A stretch of DNA of 64,000 nucleotides from Patagioenas fasciata (Eukaryota; Chordata; Aves; Columbiformes; Columbidae), in NCBI RefSeq assembly GCF_037038585.1, contig NC_092520.1, forward strand, positions 150,349,104 through 150,413,103. The letters are read 5' to 3'. Below are positions 38,556 through 49,949 of the stretch, piece by piece; position 1 is the first letter of the stretch; each line of letters starts with the position of its first letter. The notes under the pieces were generated by a model, which worked only from the letters and a program-made list of their open reading frames with translations, was not told where the DNA came from and ran no database searches. The position numbers and the translations under genes were made by a program.

Positions 38556-41500
38556 TAAGTAGGGCTTTTCAAGGTTATCCATGGACAGCAGGCTGTGTAT
38601 AAATAGAAAGACTCGGGACTCCGAGAGCGAGGCTTTTCTGTGGCGTTATGCCTGGCGCTCAGTTTGTTAGGGTGAGAAGGTGGAGCTGGAGCTGACTCTT
38701 CACCTGACCTTGGATTTCTAGTGCCACCAGTGAATCACATAGGTCACATCCTACACTGCTAGTTACTGCTGATTCTGAGTCCCTTATCTTTGGATAGTGA
38801 AGCTCTCAAGCTATCTTGGAGAGCAAACTCATCCGTCTTCCAGAAGTCAGATGTGTACAGAGTACCTTGAAGCACATCAGCCTTAATGAGTGATTATGAG
38901 CAGGCTAGGCCATTTGTCTTTTTTTCTTACTGTCTTAAAACTGCAGAACAGTGTCCGTATGGATGGAGAGAATGAAGCGGAGAGGGGCAAAAGACCTGAT
39001 CCAAGAGAGAGGAGAGGAAAAAGAAAAAAGAGAGACATTTAGGCAGTATTCCAAATTGCAAAATCAAAATCCCCAGCTTAGGCACCACCTAGCTCCTGGA
39101 GGCATCTGAATTCCACAAATGCCTCATTTGCCTTTTTCTCTGTGCTTGTTTGTCTGGTGTTGTTTGCTTTTTTAACATTATTTTTATTTTTACACCTCTC
39201 AGGTGCTAAGTGTTTTACTTACGTGCCTGCCCAAAACTGCTGGAGTCTGATCACAATCCAGAAAGAAAGCATCCTGTCCTCTCAGGCTCCTCAGGCATTT
39301 TCAGAGCACACCTAGCACACACGGACACGATAAGATCAAAAACCCAGTGGCAGCTGCCGCTTTCTTTTGAAACATCTCACATAGCAGCTGAACAGTTGGA
39401 AGGCTCAGGGATCAAAACTTCATTCTGCTTTATGCAACACACCAAGAGGTTTCAGAAGGAGACAAGCTCCCAGAGTAAGCTCCCAGAGTAAACTCTCCTG
39501 CTCTATAGCCATTGCTTCCTTTGTCTACTCTGTTTCTTGCACCAAATCTGGAATAATCGTCCACACTGTAGTGTGGATTATGTGAAGGTAATGAAGGCAC
39601 TTTCTCCTGGTCCTTGCCTGAGGGCTGATGGTTAGTGCCTTCTCCAGGAGTGTTAGATTTGAAGTACCATGAAGGGAAGAAGGAATTAGGCCAGTCTCCT
39701 TCCTTGGACTACTGTTTAACACAGGGCATGTTGCTGCTTCCTCTGGGTATGGCTCAGCTGCTTGCATGCAAGCAAGAGCATGGCAATTTGACAGTGGAGG
39801 AGAAGCACCTAATTTTGGGTCGTGTTTGAACATAGTTCCTGGTAGCTCTGAGCAAGGTACAGAGCTCCTCAGGCAAGGAGAGCCAGTGGCTTTTCTCTTT
39901 TGGCCAGCCCATGCTAAGAGTGCTGACAGTAGGTGGCTCCATGCCCAGCAAGAAGTTGTTTTGGAGCCTCAGAGGTGTCTGACTCTTCTTGGAGGCCGCA
40001 AAAGCACTGAGGACCCTAACCCTGGGATCCACCCTTGGAGCAAGGCCCTTAAAAGCTGGGTGTTGTAGCACACACATCTTTGGTTGCCAAGTCTTTTTTG
40101 GAGCTTGCTGCATGTGACTTGTACAAGACCTCCTGCATAACAGCTTTGCAGAGCCAAAGGCCAGCCTGTCCAGTAGACCACGTCTCTGCTTGCTCCTTGG
40201 TTTTTCAGTTCAGTGAGACCTACAGGACTGAAATCAGTTGCTTGTTTTTAAGCTGTTATTAAAAGCAAACAAACAGAAAACAACAAACTTCTCGTGTTGC
40301 TTCTGTGGAAAAGTGTTTCCATTCATTGCATGGTGCTGGAGTGGGACTCATCTCACCCTGAGACCAGGGTCCATCCTGTAGGACATAGAGAAGGCATGCT
40401 GCCCAGCCAAGCCCTGGTTTCGCTAGATCCAGCTGCGGTGGTTTAGGTTTCTGGCTGAGCCTGTCTGAAAGCAACACAGAGCAAAACACAAAGAGAGGGA
40501 GGGTCGTAAGTACCCCCATTCTCTCCTGATAATCCCTTAAAAAATAATTGCAGGCCTAAACCTCTGGCCTCCAGCAAATTTTCCACTCGATTAGAGGCTT
40601 TTGTGAAACTGGGGAAAGGGACACGCAGACTTGCACATTGTGCCGCTGCCCGAAACTTCCAGCTGGGATTTTTTCCATCAAAAGGGGATTTTAGTAAAAC
40701 CATTATAAGGGGCTTAGTCACAGAAAAGCAGTTGAGCTGAGACAGGGGTAGATTAGCTTTAACATGCTTGTTTTTGGCACTAGGGACAGGGTGGAAGTTA
40801 CACCCAGCCACTCACATGCAGGCTCCCCCTGTCTGGCTGAGTCTCCAGCAGGTGTGTGTGGGAGATGCTGTCCCCCCGTGTCCCCCCATGTGCCTGAAAC
40901 TGGTGGAGGTGAGGGGAGGGGAGCGGGTAGCCCAAGCACGAGTCCTCGCGCCGTGTGGTCTAGGTCTGGAAGTCAAAAGTTGCTGCCGCTGGATCGGTCT
41001 TTGGTGTGGTCTGGGTGAGTTTTTTTGATAATGGACAGGTGCGTCTCAGGAAAGAAAACCATGAGGGGCGATGGCATTTACAGCCTTAAGGACCGTGTCC
41101 TGCTCCTGCCTTTGGTCTGCATGGGTGGTCCCGAGAGTTGCTGCAGGGACAGTCCTGGTGAAGATGTAGATAGAGCAGCTGGGAGAGCTGCAATCTGAGC
41201 TGTACCTGTTGTTGTGACTGGACGTTGGCCTTCAGGGCTGTCAAGGCGGCGCTTTTTGTCAGCTTGGCGTTTGGCTAGTGAGGCCTGAAATAAAAGCTGT
41301 GGCAGCTGAAGGGTCTGAACAGATAGGGATGGCTTGTTGGAGCAGTTCTTCCTGCTGGGAGCTCTTCTACAGCCCACACTCAAACATCAGAGCTTCTGGG
41401 GCTCTAAGTGGCAGAGCTTGGTGTGAGAAGAACAGGAAGGTGTCCTCTTCACTTACTCTTCCTCTGTCCCGACCCTCCCTCTCCAGGGCTACCATAGGCT

Positions 41501-41949
41501 GGAAAACTCATACCAGTTTTTGCTGTTGCAAGTGGCAGAATCCAGCAGGACTGGAGATGGGAGGGATGGGTGTCAGGTGCTGTCTGGCTGCTCCCAGATT
41601 TGGGATGTAACCTTAGTCACATTGCTTCCACCTCTCTTTCCCCATTAGTGATGACACTTTACTTTCTGCCATCTGTGCCTGTAATGAGCCATGCAGAAGC
41701 TAATTATTAATGCTAGTAAATTACAGGGTATAGCTTCTCCTGAAAAAGGTACTGTCACTATATCTGTAGAAGCAGTGTGAGAAGTGGATTAAAAATAAAC
41801 AATTAAGAAACAAACAAACAACTATTCAAGTTTAGGTGCTAAAAAGGGCGTGCACGTACAACCCTAGATACCTTCATAACTACAAAGGTACCCCACGGAG
41901 TAACTGTGCCAACACAGTGAAGTGCTGCACAACGAAACCAAACCAAAAT
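38556..41949. other. Non-coding, no gene found
   Basis: Contains a 13-base tandem duplication AGCTCCCAGAGTA at 39,466-39,491 and scattered A-rich runs, including (CAAA)n at 41,808-41,820. No exon, RNA gene or further repeat family is recognised. Confidence 0.65.
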
Positions 41950-42032
41950 AGAATCTTAGGCTGTCCAGAGTTGAAAGGGACCCACAAAGATCATCAAGTC
42001 CAGCTCCTGTCCCTGCACAGGACAACCCCGCA
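41950..42032 (-). mobile_element. CR1 LINE 3' fragment, reverse orientation
   Basis: On the minus strand this reads GGGGTTGTCCTGTGCAGGGA, then CAGGAGCTGGACTTGATGAT, a GGTCCC block and a final AGATTCT. It is therefore the last ~80 bases of a CR1 copy of the same subfamily as the element at 19.8 kb, which shares an identical stretch of more than 20 bases. A (CAAA)n low-complexity stretch lies just beyond it at 42,090-42,110. Confidence 0.88.
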
Positions 42033-42409
42033 ATTGCAAGCGTTAAGTCCAGTCCTGTTCCGTTACCATTCTCGTGCTTGCACACTTTAAAACAAACAAA
42101 CAAACAAATTCTTAATGCCAAGCTATAGATGCCAAGAGATGCAGACTTCAGACTGAATTACTAAGCCTAGGACAGGTGTTTTCCTGAAGGCAGCCAGTTC
42201 GGGCTGGTGTGTGCCGGCTCTCACCCAACAATGAGGTGCAGTTGACCACCAGTCCAGCTACACCGGCTGTGGCTTCTTCCCATTTTTTTTTCGTTTGTTT
42301 CGTGGTGCAAAACCCACAGGAGCCTTGGGAGCGGGTGCAGGGGCGTGCTTTAATGTTAAATTAATTAACGTGTGAACCAAAACGTGTGAAGTTGTAATTA
42401 ATTAAATGG

Positions 42410-42720
42410 GGGGCAGGGACACCGCGGCCCGGGATCAGACAACTCGCCGCTCCCGGGCAGCCGTTCAGGCCCCAGCGGAGCCCCGGCTGCCCGGGAGCGG
42501 TGGGAGGGGGGTGACTGGTTGACCCGGTAGCCGGCGGGCGGCGGCACTCGGCGGGCAATGCTGCCTCCTGGCGGAACGGCGCGCTCCTGCAAGCGGAGCC
42601 CCGGCCCGGGAGCGGCGGCGGCGAGAGGGTTGGGGAGCCGACGGGTCCTCGAAAGGTGCTGCGAGGTGGAGAGAGAAATTTGGGGCTGCGGGTGACTGTG
42701 CGGCTCCGGATAGGGGATGG
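42410..42720. promoter_or_regulatory. Small CpG island with inverted repeat
   Basis: About 300 bases of dense CpG and over 70% G+C by eye sit in AT-rich surroundings. The island contains a perfect 17-bp inverted repeat (42,447-42,463 and 42,484-42,500) and a near copy of its right arm at 42,592-42,615. The left border (42,355-42,407) is an AT-rich patch with TTAATTAA and TAATTAATTAA homeodomain-type sites and two copies of ACGTGTGAA. It may be an alternative promoter or an enhancer. No coding exon is recognisable. Confidence 0.6.
42447..42500. repeat. Perfect 17-bp inverted repeat with 20-base loop
   Basis: The left arm CCGCTCCCGGGCAGCCG (42,447-42,463) is the exact reverse complement of the right arm CGGCTGCCCGGGAGCGG (42,484-42,500), separated by 20 bases. 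RNA from either strand could fold into a very stable GC-rich hairpin. The arms each contain CCCGGG. Confidence 0.9.
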
Positions 42721-42766
42721 GGATGTATATAGGGGATGCAGATGCATATAGGGAATGGGGTTGAGG
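42710..42766 (+). repeat. 19-bp tandem repeat, three copies
   Basis: Three adjacent 19-base units begin at 42,710, 42,729 and 42,748, each starting ATAGGG(G/A)ATG. The first two differ at three or four positions and the third is more diverged. They mark the downstream border of the small CpG island. Confidence 0.85.
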
Positions 42767-45510
42767 ATGCTTCACCGAGCGCACGCCAATACAGACACCC
42801 CTCTGCGGTACCATAGGCAGCGTGTGCTTTTTGGTCTTAGCACGTTCTCCCCGTTTGTTTTTACTGGGTGTTTGGCCAAAGGGACCTCGTTGTCCCCATC
42901 ACCTCTGGCCAACCCGCATAGGGAGCATTGGCATGTAGGGTCCTTTGGCCAAGTAGCTGGAGATTTGCTGGAGTGGAGAGGCAGGCGTTGCATCCCAGGC
43001 GGCTCCACAAGCCTGGAGGAGGAGCAGAGGAAACCAACTTGCCTGTGGCACAGTAGCTTTACGGGGCTTCTCCCCAAGGTGCTGCAGGAGAAGTTTATAG
43101 TGCTGAAGCATGCCTGTGCTTCATGCTGAAGTTGGGGCACCAGGAATGCAACTGTGGCTGTCACAAACAGAGATAATGGCAGGGTTTTATTGCTGGCTGC
43201 TTGGCATTTTAGTTCACCAGACGAGGAAAGAGGCTGCTGGCTGGCAGTGTGGTGCTGTCTGTATGCCTTCTGTGCCAACCTGCTGAGCCCCTTAAGTTGC
43301 CAGGGGTTGTAAAGTTTGGGCGCTTTGGGAGAAAAACAGGGGAAGGAGAAAGAAGATGAACCTCAGATTTTTTTAATTATTATTTTTAATTTTTTTAAGC
43401 TGGGAGGGGAAGTTGCTTCATCTTCAAATCACTAAGCTCTGTGTGGAGACACAAGACTCAAAGGAAGGAAAATGACTAGGAGGAGTTGCCCATTTCCAGA
43501 TCCCAGTTAGTTTCTGTAGCAGAATTGGAGTTTGGTTTATGTCTCAGTAACCCTCTCATGTGGAAATACTTGCTCAGGGCATGTGTCCAGGCCCTGGTAT
43601 TAAACTTTTGACACTCTTTCCAAAACACGCCCCAGATTTTAGGAAATATTTTAGGAAAATCCCATTTCCGTTCATCTTTCTGCCCTAAGGACAGATGGGA
43701 TTTGGATCTTTCGAAATCTCCACGGTGATATTTCAAGTTGGGCTGCCATTGAGCTAATGCATTTGGTAGATTTAATTGAAGAATGGGGAGAAATAGTACC
43801 GTCCCTGCCAAACATGGCTGGAGTCTTAAGTTCTGGCACAGGAGCCCAGAGAACCCTCTCCAGCTCTTTCTTCCGTGCGGCTCGGGGCTGGGGAATTGAG
43901 CGGGACAGCCTTGCTGGCTGGCTGTGGCAGGGAGTGTCACGCAGCCCAGCCAGTGGCTCTGGCACGGGGCCTCGCCGATGTTCTGAGGGGTCTTCACATC
44001 CAGCCTGCACCACCCAGTTGAGTTTATCGACTATCTTTTTCCTCCACAGAAGGCACTTTTAAAGAGCTGCTGGGAGAAAGAGTGGGATTTAAGGTAGAGG
44101 AAGGAGAGAGAGAAAACAAAAATTGTCCAGTTTGCTAGAAGCATCCCACGCACATACGCTGCGAGGCTGCCAGATCTGAGGGACACCTGCCTTTGAGCTG
44201 TTAATGGCAGCCTGTGCTAACTGCTAGCTTTGGTTCCAAAAACTTTGGGTGTCTTGGCCACCCAGCTCTCGTTTTAACTCTTCACTGACCGCCAAAAGCA
44301 GGTTCAGTAGTAAGCTCTGTACCATCTAGCAGGGAGATCACCTCTCATCCTAGCACAGGCCCCAGGCGGTTTGCGTGACAGCTGCCCCGTGACCCCATTA
44401 TTTATTAACAGGGAAACAAAGGAGCCCAGAATCACCATGACAAACTGATTCAGCTGAACCCACAGCGTGGGGTGGGAAGGTATAAAATGTATAAATCTGT
44501 CATGCATGGACCTACTGCGTGCTAGTCCAAGGGCAGCAGGACCCAGGTGGAGCTGCTTTTTCCTTCCCATCTCCCCGGGAGAGGAGCCAGCCAGTGGAGC
44601 AGCTGCTCCAGCAGACCAGGGACTCACACACACGCAAGGGACTTTGCTGTAGCTTGTGAGTCAGCATCCCCCACTGCTGCCCCTCAGTCCTCAGCCACCT
44701 CCTCTCTTGTCCAGTCCCTTCATCCCCCCCTTTGCATCACTCCGGCTCAGCTCCTCTTTCTGCCACCACCTCTGAAGCATGGCCCTTCTGCTCCCTGTAG
44801 TTACCAGTCCATAAAGCAGGTCCCTGGCTCATCCTTCGTGCCCCAGCTTTTGTGGCTGCAGGCAAGGGACCCTGCTGTCCCAACTGGCTCAGCTGGGTGG
44901 GCTGGGAATGCTTTTGCTGGGCACGCCAGCGAAGGTTGGCACCAAAGCCACCACTGGGACACTGTGGGCTCACTGACACAGATGGGAGACTTTCAGCTTG
45001 CTTCCAACTAGCGGGGCTTTTTATGGTTTTCTACCCCAGTTGCCAACTGAGTCATGTTCAAATATTCAAGAGTGGCTGGAGAGTGAGAATTAAGTTTCCT
45101 TGTTACCCTGAGGAGTCATATGGTAATTGGTCTATGGTTACTGGCAATGGATTATTTGTTTTAAGAAACTCTTCTCTTTCCTAGTAAACACATGTGTTCC
45201 TCCAGCCCTGGCCTCAGTGGACAGGGAGGCCTGCGGCTGTGCCCAAGGATGTGCTGTCACGCTGGGGCATGAGAGAAAGGCATGAGGAGCACTTGCTCCA
45301 TTTATGTGAGGGTGTCTAAACACTGGGCTTGTCAGCTTCCTTTGGCTTGGATTCCCCTTAAAGAGCATGCCAGGCCATGTGGGCTATGCTTTTGGCTTTT
45401 TTGTTTTGTTTTGTTTTTTCAAGTGGGGAGAGGAAGTTTGGGGATTTTTTTAGAGAAAAAAAAAAATCCTGTCCTAGTTCTGATTGCAGAACTTATGAAC
45501 GCATACGTTA
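42767..45510. other. Non-coding, no gene found
   Basis: Frames of 124-173 codons occur on both strands (for example minus strand 43,476-43,997 and plus strand 44,547-45,011), but none shows a domain, and they overlap one another in different frames. A (TTTTG)n patch lies at 45,396-45,418. Confidence 0.65.
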
Positions 45511-45723
45511 TACATGGTGTTTCAAAAAGATGGACCCAATTTAAAATCACTATATCTCTGCATCCATGAACCACCCATGAGTGAAATTCTTACCACTTGA
45601 AAGGGTGGGTAACCCCTTACCTTTGACAGGAAAGCATTTGTAAAGTTTTGCGTAATTGTAATGTATTGCCCTTGTGAAATATACTACCTTGAAACTTGGT
45701 CCATCTTTCTGAAATGCCCTGTA
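45511..45723. mobile_element. Non-autonomous DNA transposon (MITE), Tc1/mariner-like
   Basis: A 209-bp element (45,513-45,721) is flanked by TA on both sides, consistent with the TA target-site duplication of Tc1/mariner transposons. Its ends are inverted repeats: the left end CATGGTGTTTCAAAAAGATG matches the reverse complement of the right end CAGGGCATTTCAGAAAGATG, and 24 of the first 30 positions agree. Weaker similarity extends to about 50 bases inward. It has no coding capacity for a transposase. The divergence of the arms suggests an old, inactive copy. The family name is inferred from structure, not from a database. Confidence 0.8.
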
Positions 45724-46329
45724 TTTAGACATAGATGCCCCGCTATTATCCATGTGAACATGAGGCTGAATGAGATGCCATTTTCACTCAAAACCAGCAG
45801 AAACAAACCTACTTTACAAGAGATGTATCATTCCTCATCACTGGCTGGAGCTGCTGCCTACCCCAGGAAAACTAACATTTTCCGCAGTAACGGGAACCTG
45901 ATCTGGAATTGCTGTTCTTTAAAATGTTCATACATATATCCTCTTTTTCAGTCAAGAAGTTACTGCAAACTTTTTTCTTAATGCAGGAAAGACAAACCCC
46001 ACAGCTCCCTCCAAGTAGGGGAATATGGATATAGTGTCAGGCTCAATTAGATCCAATTGTGGTGGCTTTCCCTGAAGTGAACAATGCAGCTTTTGTGACA
46101 GACTCCCAGCAGAAAGCTTGGAAGTCTTGGAAAGAGGGGAAAAAACAACACACACCCCGAAGTCCAAACCTTGAGATAGTCCAGGGCCTTAGGATGCGGA
46201 GGAGATAACGCTTCTTTTTAAGAGGGCCAGAGTTGGGCACTATTTTTCCCCTTTGAAATGCAGCGCTGACATAGGAGGGGTGAAGTGGTTAGAGCTGGCA
46301 ACAAAGAAGTATGCCTTGTCCAGCCCCAA
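45724..46329. other. Non-coding spacer between MITE and candidate enhancer
   Basis: About 600 bases of AT-rich sequence with no feature that I can support. Confidence 0.65.
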
Positions 46330-46870
46330 CCAAAAACACCCATCGAGGCCAAGGCTGAGCGCTCGGGGCAGGGGGGAACCTCCTTTGATAGGGCAGCCGA
46401 CCCACCTGGACCAGCACCCCAGCCAGGGCTGTCAGAGCCGGGCAGCACCGGGGGAACAAAGTGGCCTGCTCAGAGCTGGAAGTGCTTAAAATGCAAATAT
46501 ACAGGAACTTCAGACCATCCCCCTCCCTCCTCCTCGGCACGGAGGGAAAGCAGCTTAAATACAGCCAGGCCTGGAGAGGAATGTTAAAAAGAGGGGAAGA
46601 ATCGCCCTCCTCCTTTCCATAGGGACCCGGGCCCGGCCGGATTGAGTATGCATGACTGAGCAAGCAAGCAAGGACAGCTCCTCTTTTAACTTTCCTGAAC
46701 AATGGCTCCGGCTTCTTCCACCATTTCACATTCCCCCTCCTTCGAGGCAGGAAGGGGGCAGCGGGGCGAGCGAGCCCGGCCGCCGGGCCGGGGGGAGACG
46801 GGCTTTGTCGCTGCCCTGTAAACAGCGCTTAAGCTCCATCTCCAACAACAATAAAAACCCCACATCGTGG
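46330..46870. promoter_or_regulatory. Candidate enhancer: GC-rich block with OCT, SOX and FOX motifs
   Basis: A locally CpG-rich block, about 0.8-1.3 kb beyond the FBXL14 poly(A) signals, carries a perfect octamer ATGCAAAT (46,491-46,498), an OCT-like TATGCAT (46,647-46,653), a SOX site AACAATGG (46,698-46,705), a FOX site TGTAAACA (46,818-46,825) and a further AACAAT (46,847-46,852). A GGAATG TEAD-type site lies near 46,578. Single motifs are common by chance. It is their density in a GC-rich patch that makes a regulatory element plausible. Confidence 0.4.
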
Positions 46871-47639
46871 AAGACTAAAAAGGGTCCCCATCAGGTTAAA
46901 AGTCATACGCTGAGGAGAAAGATTATGGTGTAGGACAAAAGGATGCCTTGGATTAGCCAAACTTTTTTCTTTTTTTTTTATTTAAGGTTCCCACTGTACC
47001 TCCTCTTTAATCTTAGCCTGGGGAGTGGAAACCAACCGAGACATTTCAGATTTCCCAGGTCCTCATGCACCAGCAAGGGCACAGTTTTTGTTGGTTGTCA
47101 CTGCTGGGAAATGCTTTTATTTGACTGGTCTTCCATCCAGGGTGGGCCTCAATTTAAGTAAATCACAAAAAAACCCCTCTGCCATCTACCTGGACCTTTA
47201 AAATAGTAAGAAACAGCCCTTCAGTCCCCAGTCCCAAATGTCTTCCTCTGCTGCTGCATACTTGATTCACTTGCTAGTGAGCTTCAGCACTTTTGGGTTG
47301 TCTGACCTCTAACTGAGCTGACATCTCACACGGATGTGCAGCTGAACTTGGTTTTTCCCCGCGGATGCTGCGGGCACCCTCGCAAACCAGACTGGTCCTA
47401 CCAAACCCTTTCCTTACAAGCTCTTGACGATGATGTTACTCAACATCCTGCACAGGAGGCACCAGGCTCTCTTCCTTCCTTCTCCTCCTCCATCACTCAC
47501 TGGAACAAGAGCAAGAACCCCCAAACTCCTGACATTTGCCACACAGCATACTTACCAAACACACTGGAGAGATAAATAGAGAGATACATGTCTTTAAAAA
47601 GCACAGACAACACAGATACGGCTTTGCTTTTTTTTTCAA
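46871..47639. other. Non-coding spacer downstream of FBXL14
   Basis: AT-rich sequence with a T-run at 46,963-46,979. Nothing else is recognised. It lies beyond the distal candidate poly(A) signal of FBXL14. Confidence 0.6.
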
Positions 47640-47661
47640 AAACATACTTCATATTTCCTCT

Positions 47662-47667
47662 TTTATT
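47662..47667 (-). terminator. AATAAA poly(A) signal, distal, for FBXL14
   Basis: A second AATAAA lies on the minus strand about 300 bases beyond the first. A TGTGTTGTCTGTGCT G/U-rich element follows within about 60 bases (near 47,610-47,595). It may give an alternative, longer transcript end. No expression evidence is available. Confidence 0.45.
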
Positions 47668-47961
47668 ATATAAATATGTTTAACCTTTTACTGTAAGAAT
47701 ATAAAATGTTTTAAGAGGATCTTTGTTATTTTTTTATACAAATTCACAAACAGTACAATTAATCCATAGGGGTCTCTGGGTTTGCGTTAACTCCGTGGTC
47801 TGGCCTGTTACTGTGGAGGATTTGAGATTTTGAACAGATAAAAAAAGAAAAAAAACCCCACAATATTTTCTTTAAAAAAAAAAAAAACAAACACAAAACC
47901 CAAAACTTAGTCTTCCTCTTTAAAATAATAATTAAAAAAAAATCTAAAGACCCAGCTCCAT

Positions 47962-47967
47962 TTTATT
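47962..47967 (-). terminator. AATAAA poly(A) signal, proximal, for FBXL14
   Basis: AATAAA reads on the minus strand here. It is followed 40-90 bases downstream by a strongly G/U-rich stretch (about 47,915-47,875, runs of TTTTGGGTTTTGTGTTTG), the classic downstream element for cleavage factor binding. This is the better supported of the two candidate 3' ends and gives a 3' UTR of about 2.0 kb. Confidence 0.55.
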
Positions 47968-49852
47968 GACAGAATAGAGACAAGACAGATGAACTTCAGT
48001 CTCCTCCCCTTCACATTACAGCCGCAGGGCCTGCAAGCCAGCTCTGCTCCTTTCCACCTACAAACAGGAAGCCTCACATAGTGACCTTTTGTAGGTGATC
48101 TGGGAGGGGAAAGCATTTGCATATATCTATAGATATAGTTATTATTTTTTTAAAAAAACAAACTTGCATTTTGCATGCTTCTGTTAATAGTAGCCCAATC
48201 CTCAGTGTGGATTTTCACGTTACGCATTTATGGTAGAAGAATAAAAATGCAGAAGCACAGTTTGGGTCCCCAGTGAAGAGGGAGAGGCACAACCAGAACG
48301 TGAAGGTGGGATACAATGGGGTAAGCTTAAAAACCCAAAACTTAAAAAAAAAAAAAGGGGGAGGGGGGATGGGACGGGGCAGAGAGAAAAAGACAAACAA
48401 ACCCAAGGGGCATTATTCCAGTCTAGGCACAAAAATGTTTCAGTCTCAAAATCTCTTTCCTGTAAGAATTCCAGGGCTTTTGAGGAGGAAAAAAAAAAAA
48501 ACCAAAAAAAAAAGTAACAAATTAAAACGAGGTAGCCAGACATCATATATATATTTATATATATAGAATATATTCAGCAGAAAAAAAATGTACTTAAAAA
48601 TCCACAAGAACAGCAACTTCAAATGTCTTTAAAAATAAAACCATGTAAGAAAATGAATACTGTGAAGAGGAGAATGAGTGAGGAAAACTGCGATCAGTTA
48701 CAGGACGTAAGCAAGGGATAGATGGGAGAGTAAGAGGCTGTTTTTGTAGCAGTAATTTTTTTTATGCATTTCAAAATAAAAACAGGTCACAGTATCTCAA
48801 ATGAAGCAGAAATGAAGCTGGAGATTCTTCCTCCCCTGGGTAGAGGGGAGCTAGCCACACATTCTACCTTTTCACCCCCAACCCAAAGAGGAATGGATAT
48901 GTAGCTAGATACGTCTATCCCTGTTGCCAAGAAGGAGAGGAGAAAAAGAGAATGACGAAAGGGAAGACAAGTCTTGGTAGCTCTCAGTGTCCCCCAGTGC
49001 ACAGGAAAGCGTAAGACACTGAGGTCTGTGTCCAGTCCCTACAGAGACAGGTGAAGGAGGAAATGGAGAGATGGAGAGAAAGAATGGAGTGCCCAGGCTT
49101 TTCAATTAACCATAGTGCAGAATTACATGGAAACATACTGACAAAAGGAGGCTGTAGCTATCCCTACTCTCAGTGCAGTGGAGAACTGGCATAGTGGGAG
49201 GTTGTATCCACCCACAACAGAGAATAACATGGAACTGGAGATTGAAAACAGATTAAAAAAAAAAAAAAGAATCAATGTACCTAGGGAGCAGGATTTCTGT
49301 CACAATTCCCAGCTGACAGGGGAGGGGCAAGCGCAGAGGTGGAATGGTTATTTTACCAAAAGCTGTGTCTGTGCCCAGCATAGGATGACTGGATGGCCAG
49401 GTACATAAGAACGGCTAGGAAGCCTTTTCTGCTGTTATTTTTTGTTCCCATCTCCATCCCTGCTCTTTTATATAAACCAAAAATAATCTATTCTGAATAC
49501 ATGGCAGAACAAGGGTCTGTCTTCATCCATCCTTAGTGCATGAGGGGATGGAATCAGGGAGTGGGGATAAAGATGGGTGTCTCTAGCCCCAGTGCATAAG
49601 AGTGCGGGCTTCTACCTGTTCTGCAGAGAAAGATGCTATGGGGGAAGGGGAAGCTCTGTCTCCCCAGCACAAAGCTGGAGGCATGACCTGGAAAAAGGAT
49701 AGGTGCTTTCTCTCTCCTCCTGCCCCCCTTCCTCCTCCTCCTCCACAGCAAGGGTAGGCAGGCAGCACAGAAGGGTCAAGGATGTACCCTCCTTCTCTGT
49801 GTTCCTCCCTCCGGTGCCATGTTGTGTGGGTAGCATGGGTCTGTGCGTGCCC

Positions 49853-49878
49853 CTCTCTCTCTCTCTCTCTTTCTCTCC
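49853..49878. repeat. (CT)n / (GA)n microsatellite
   Basis: A run of alternating C and T on the plus strand ends in a TTTCTCTCC interruption. It lies in the inferred FBXL14 3' UTR, where it reads as (GA)n in the mRNA, 72 bases past the stop codon. Confidence 0.9.
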
Positions 49879-49949
49879 TCCATTGCAGCAGTCAGTCAGT
49901 CAATGAGTCCCTCCAGAGGAGATGGAGGTCTTGGGGCACCCCCCTCCTC

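Larger units (their letters stand above)
47640..49949 (-). other. FBXL14: 3' UTR of FBXL14 (inferred)
   Basis: Downstream of the FBXL14 stop codon (minus strand) there is about 2 kb of non-coding sequence before the first good poly(A) signal. On the mRNA strand it has pyrimidine- and U-rich runs, a (GA)n stretch near 49,853-49,878, and AU-rich blocks around 48,540-48,780. The extent is inferred from the poly(A) signals and the mammalian gene structure, in which most of the mRNA after the coding exon is 3' UTR. If splicing uses the donor overlapping the stop codon, part of this would be intron. Confidence 0.55.
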
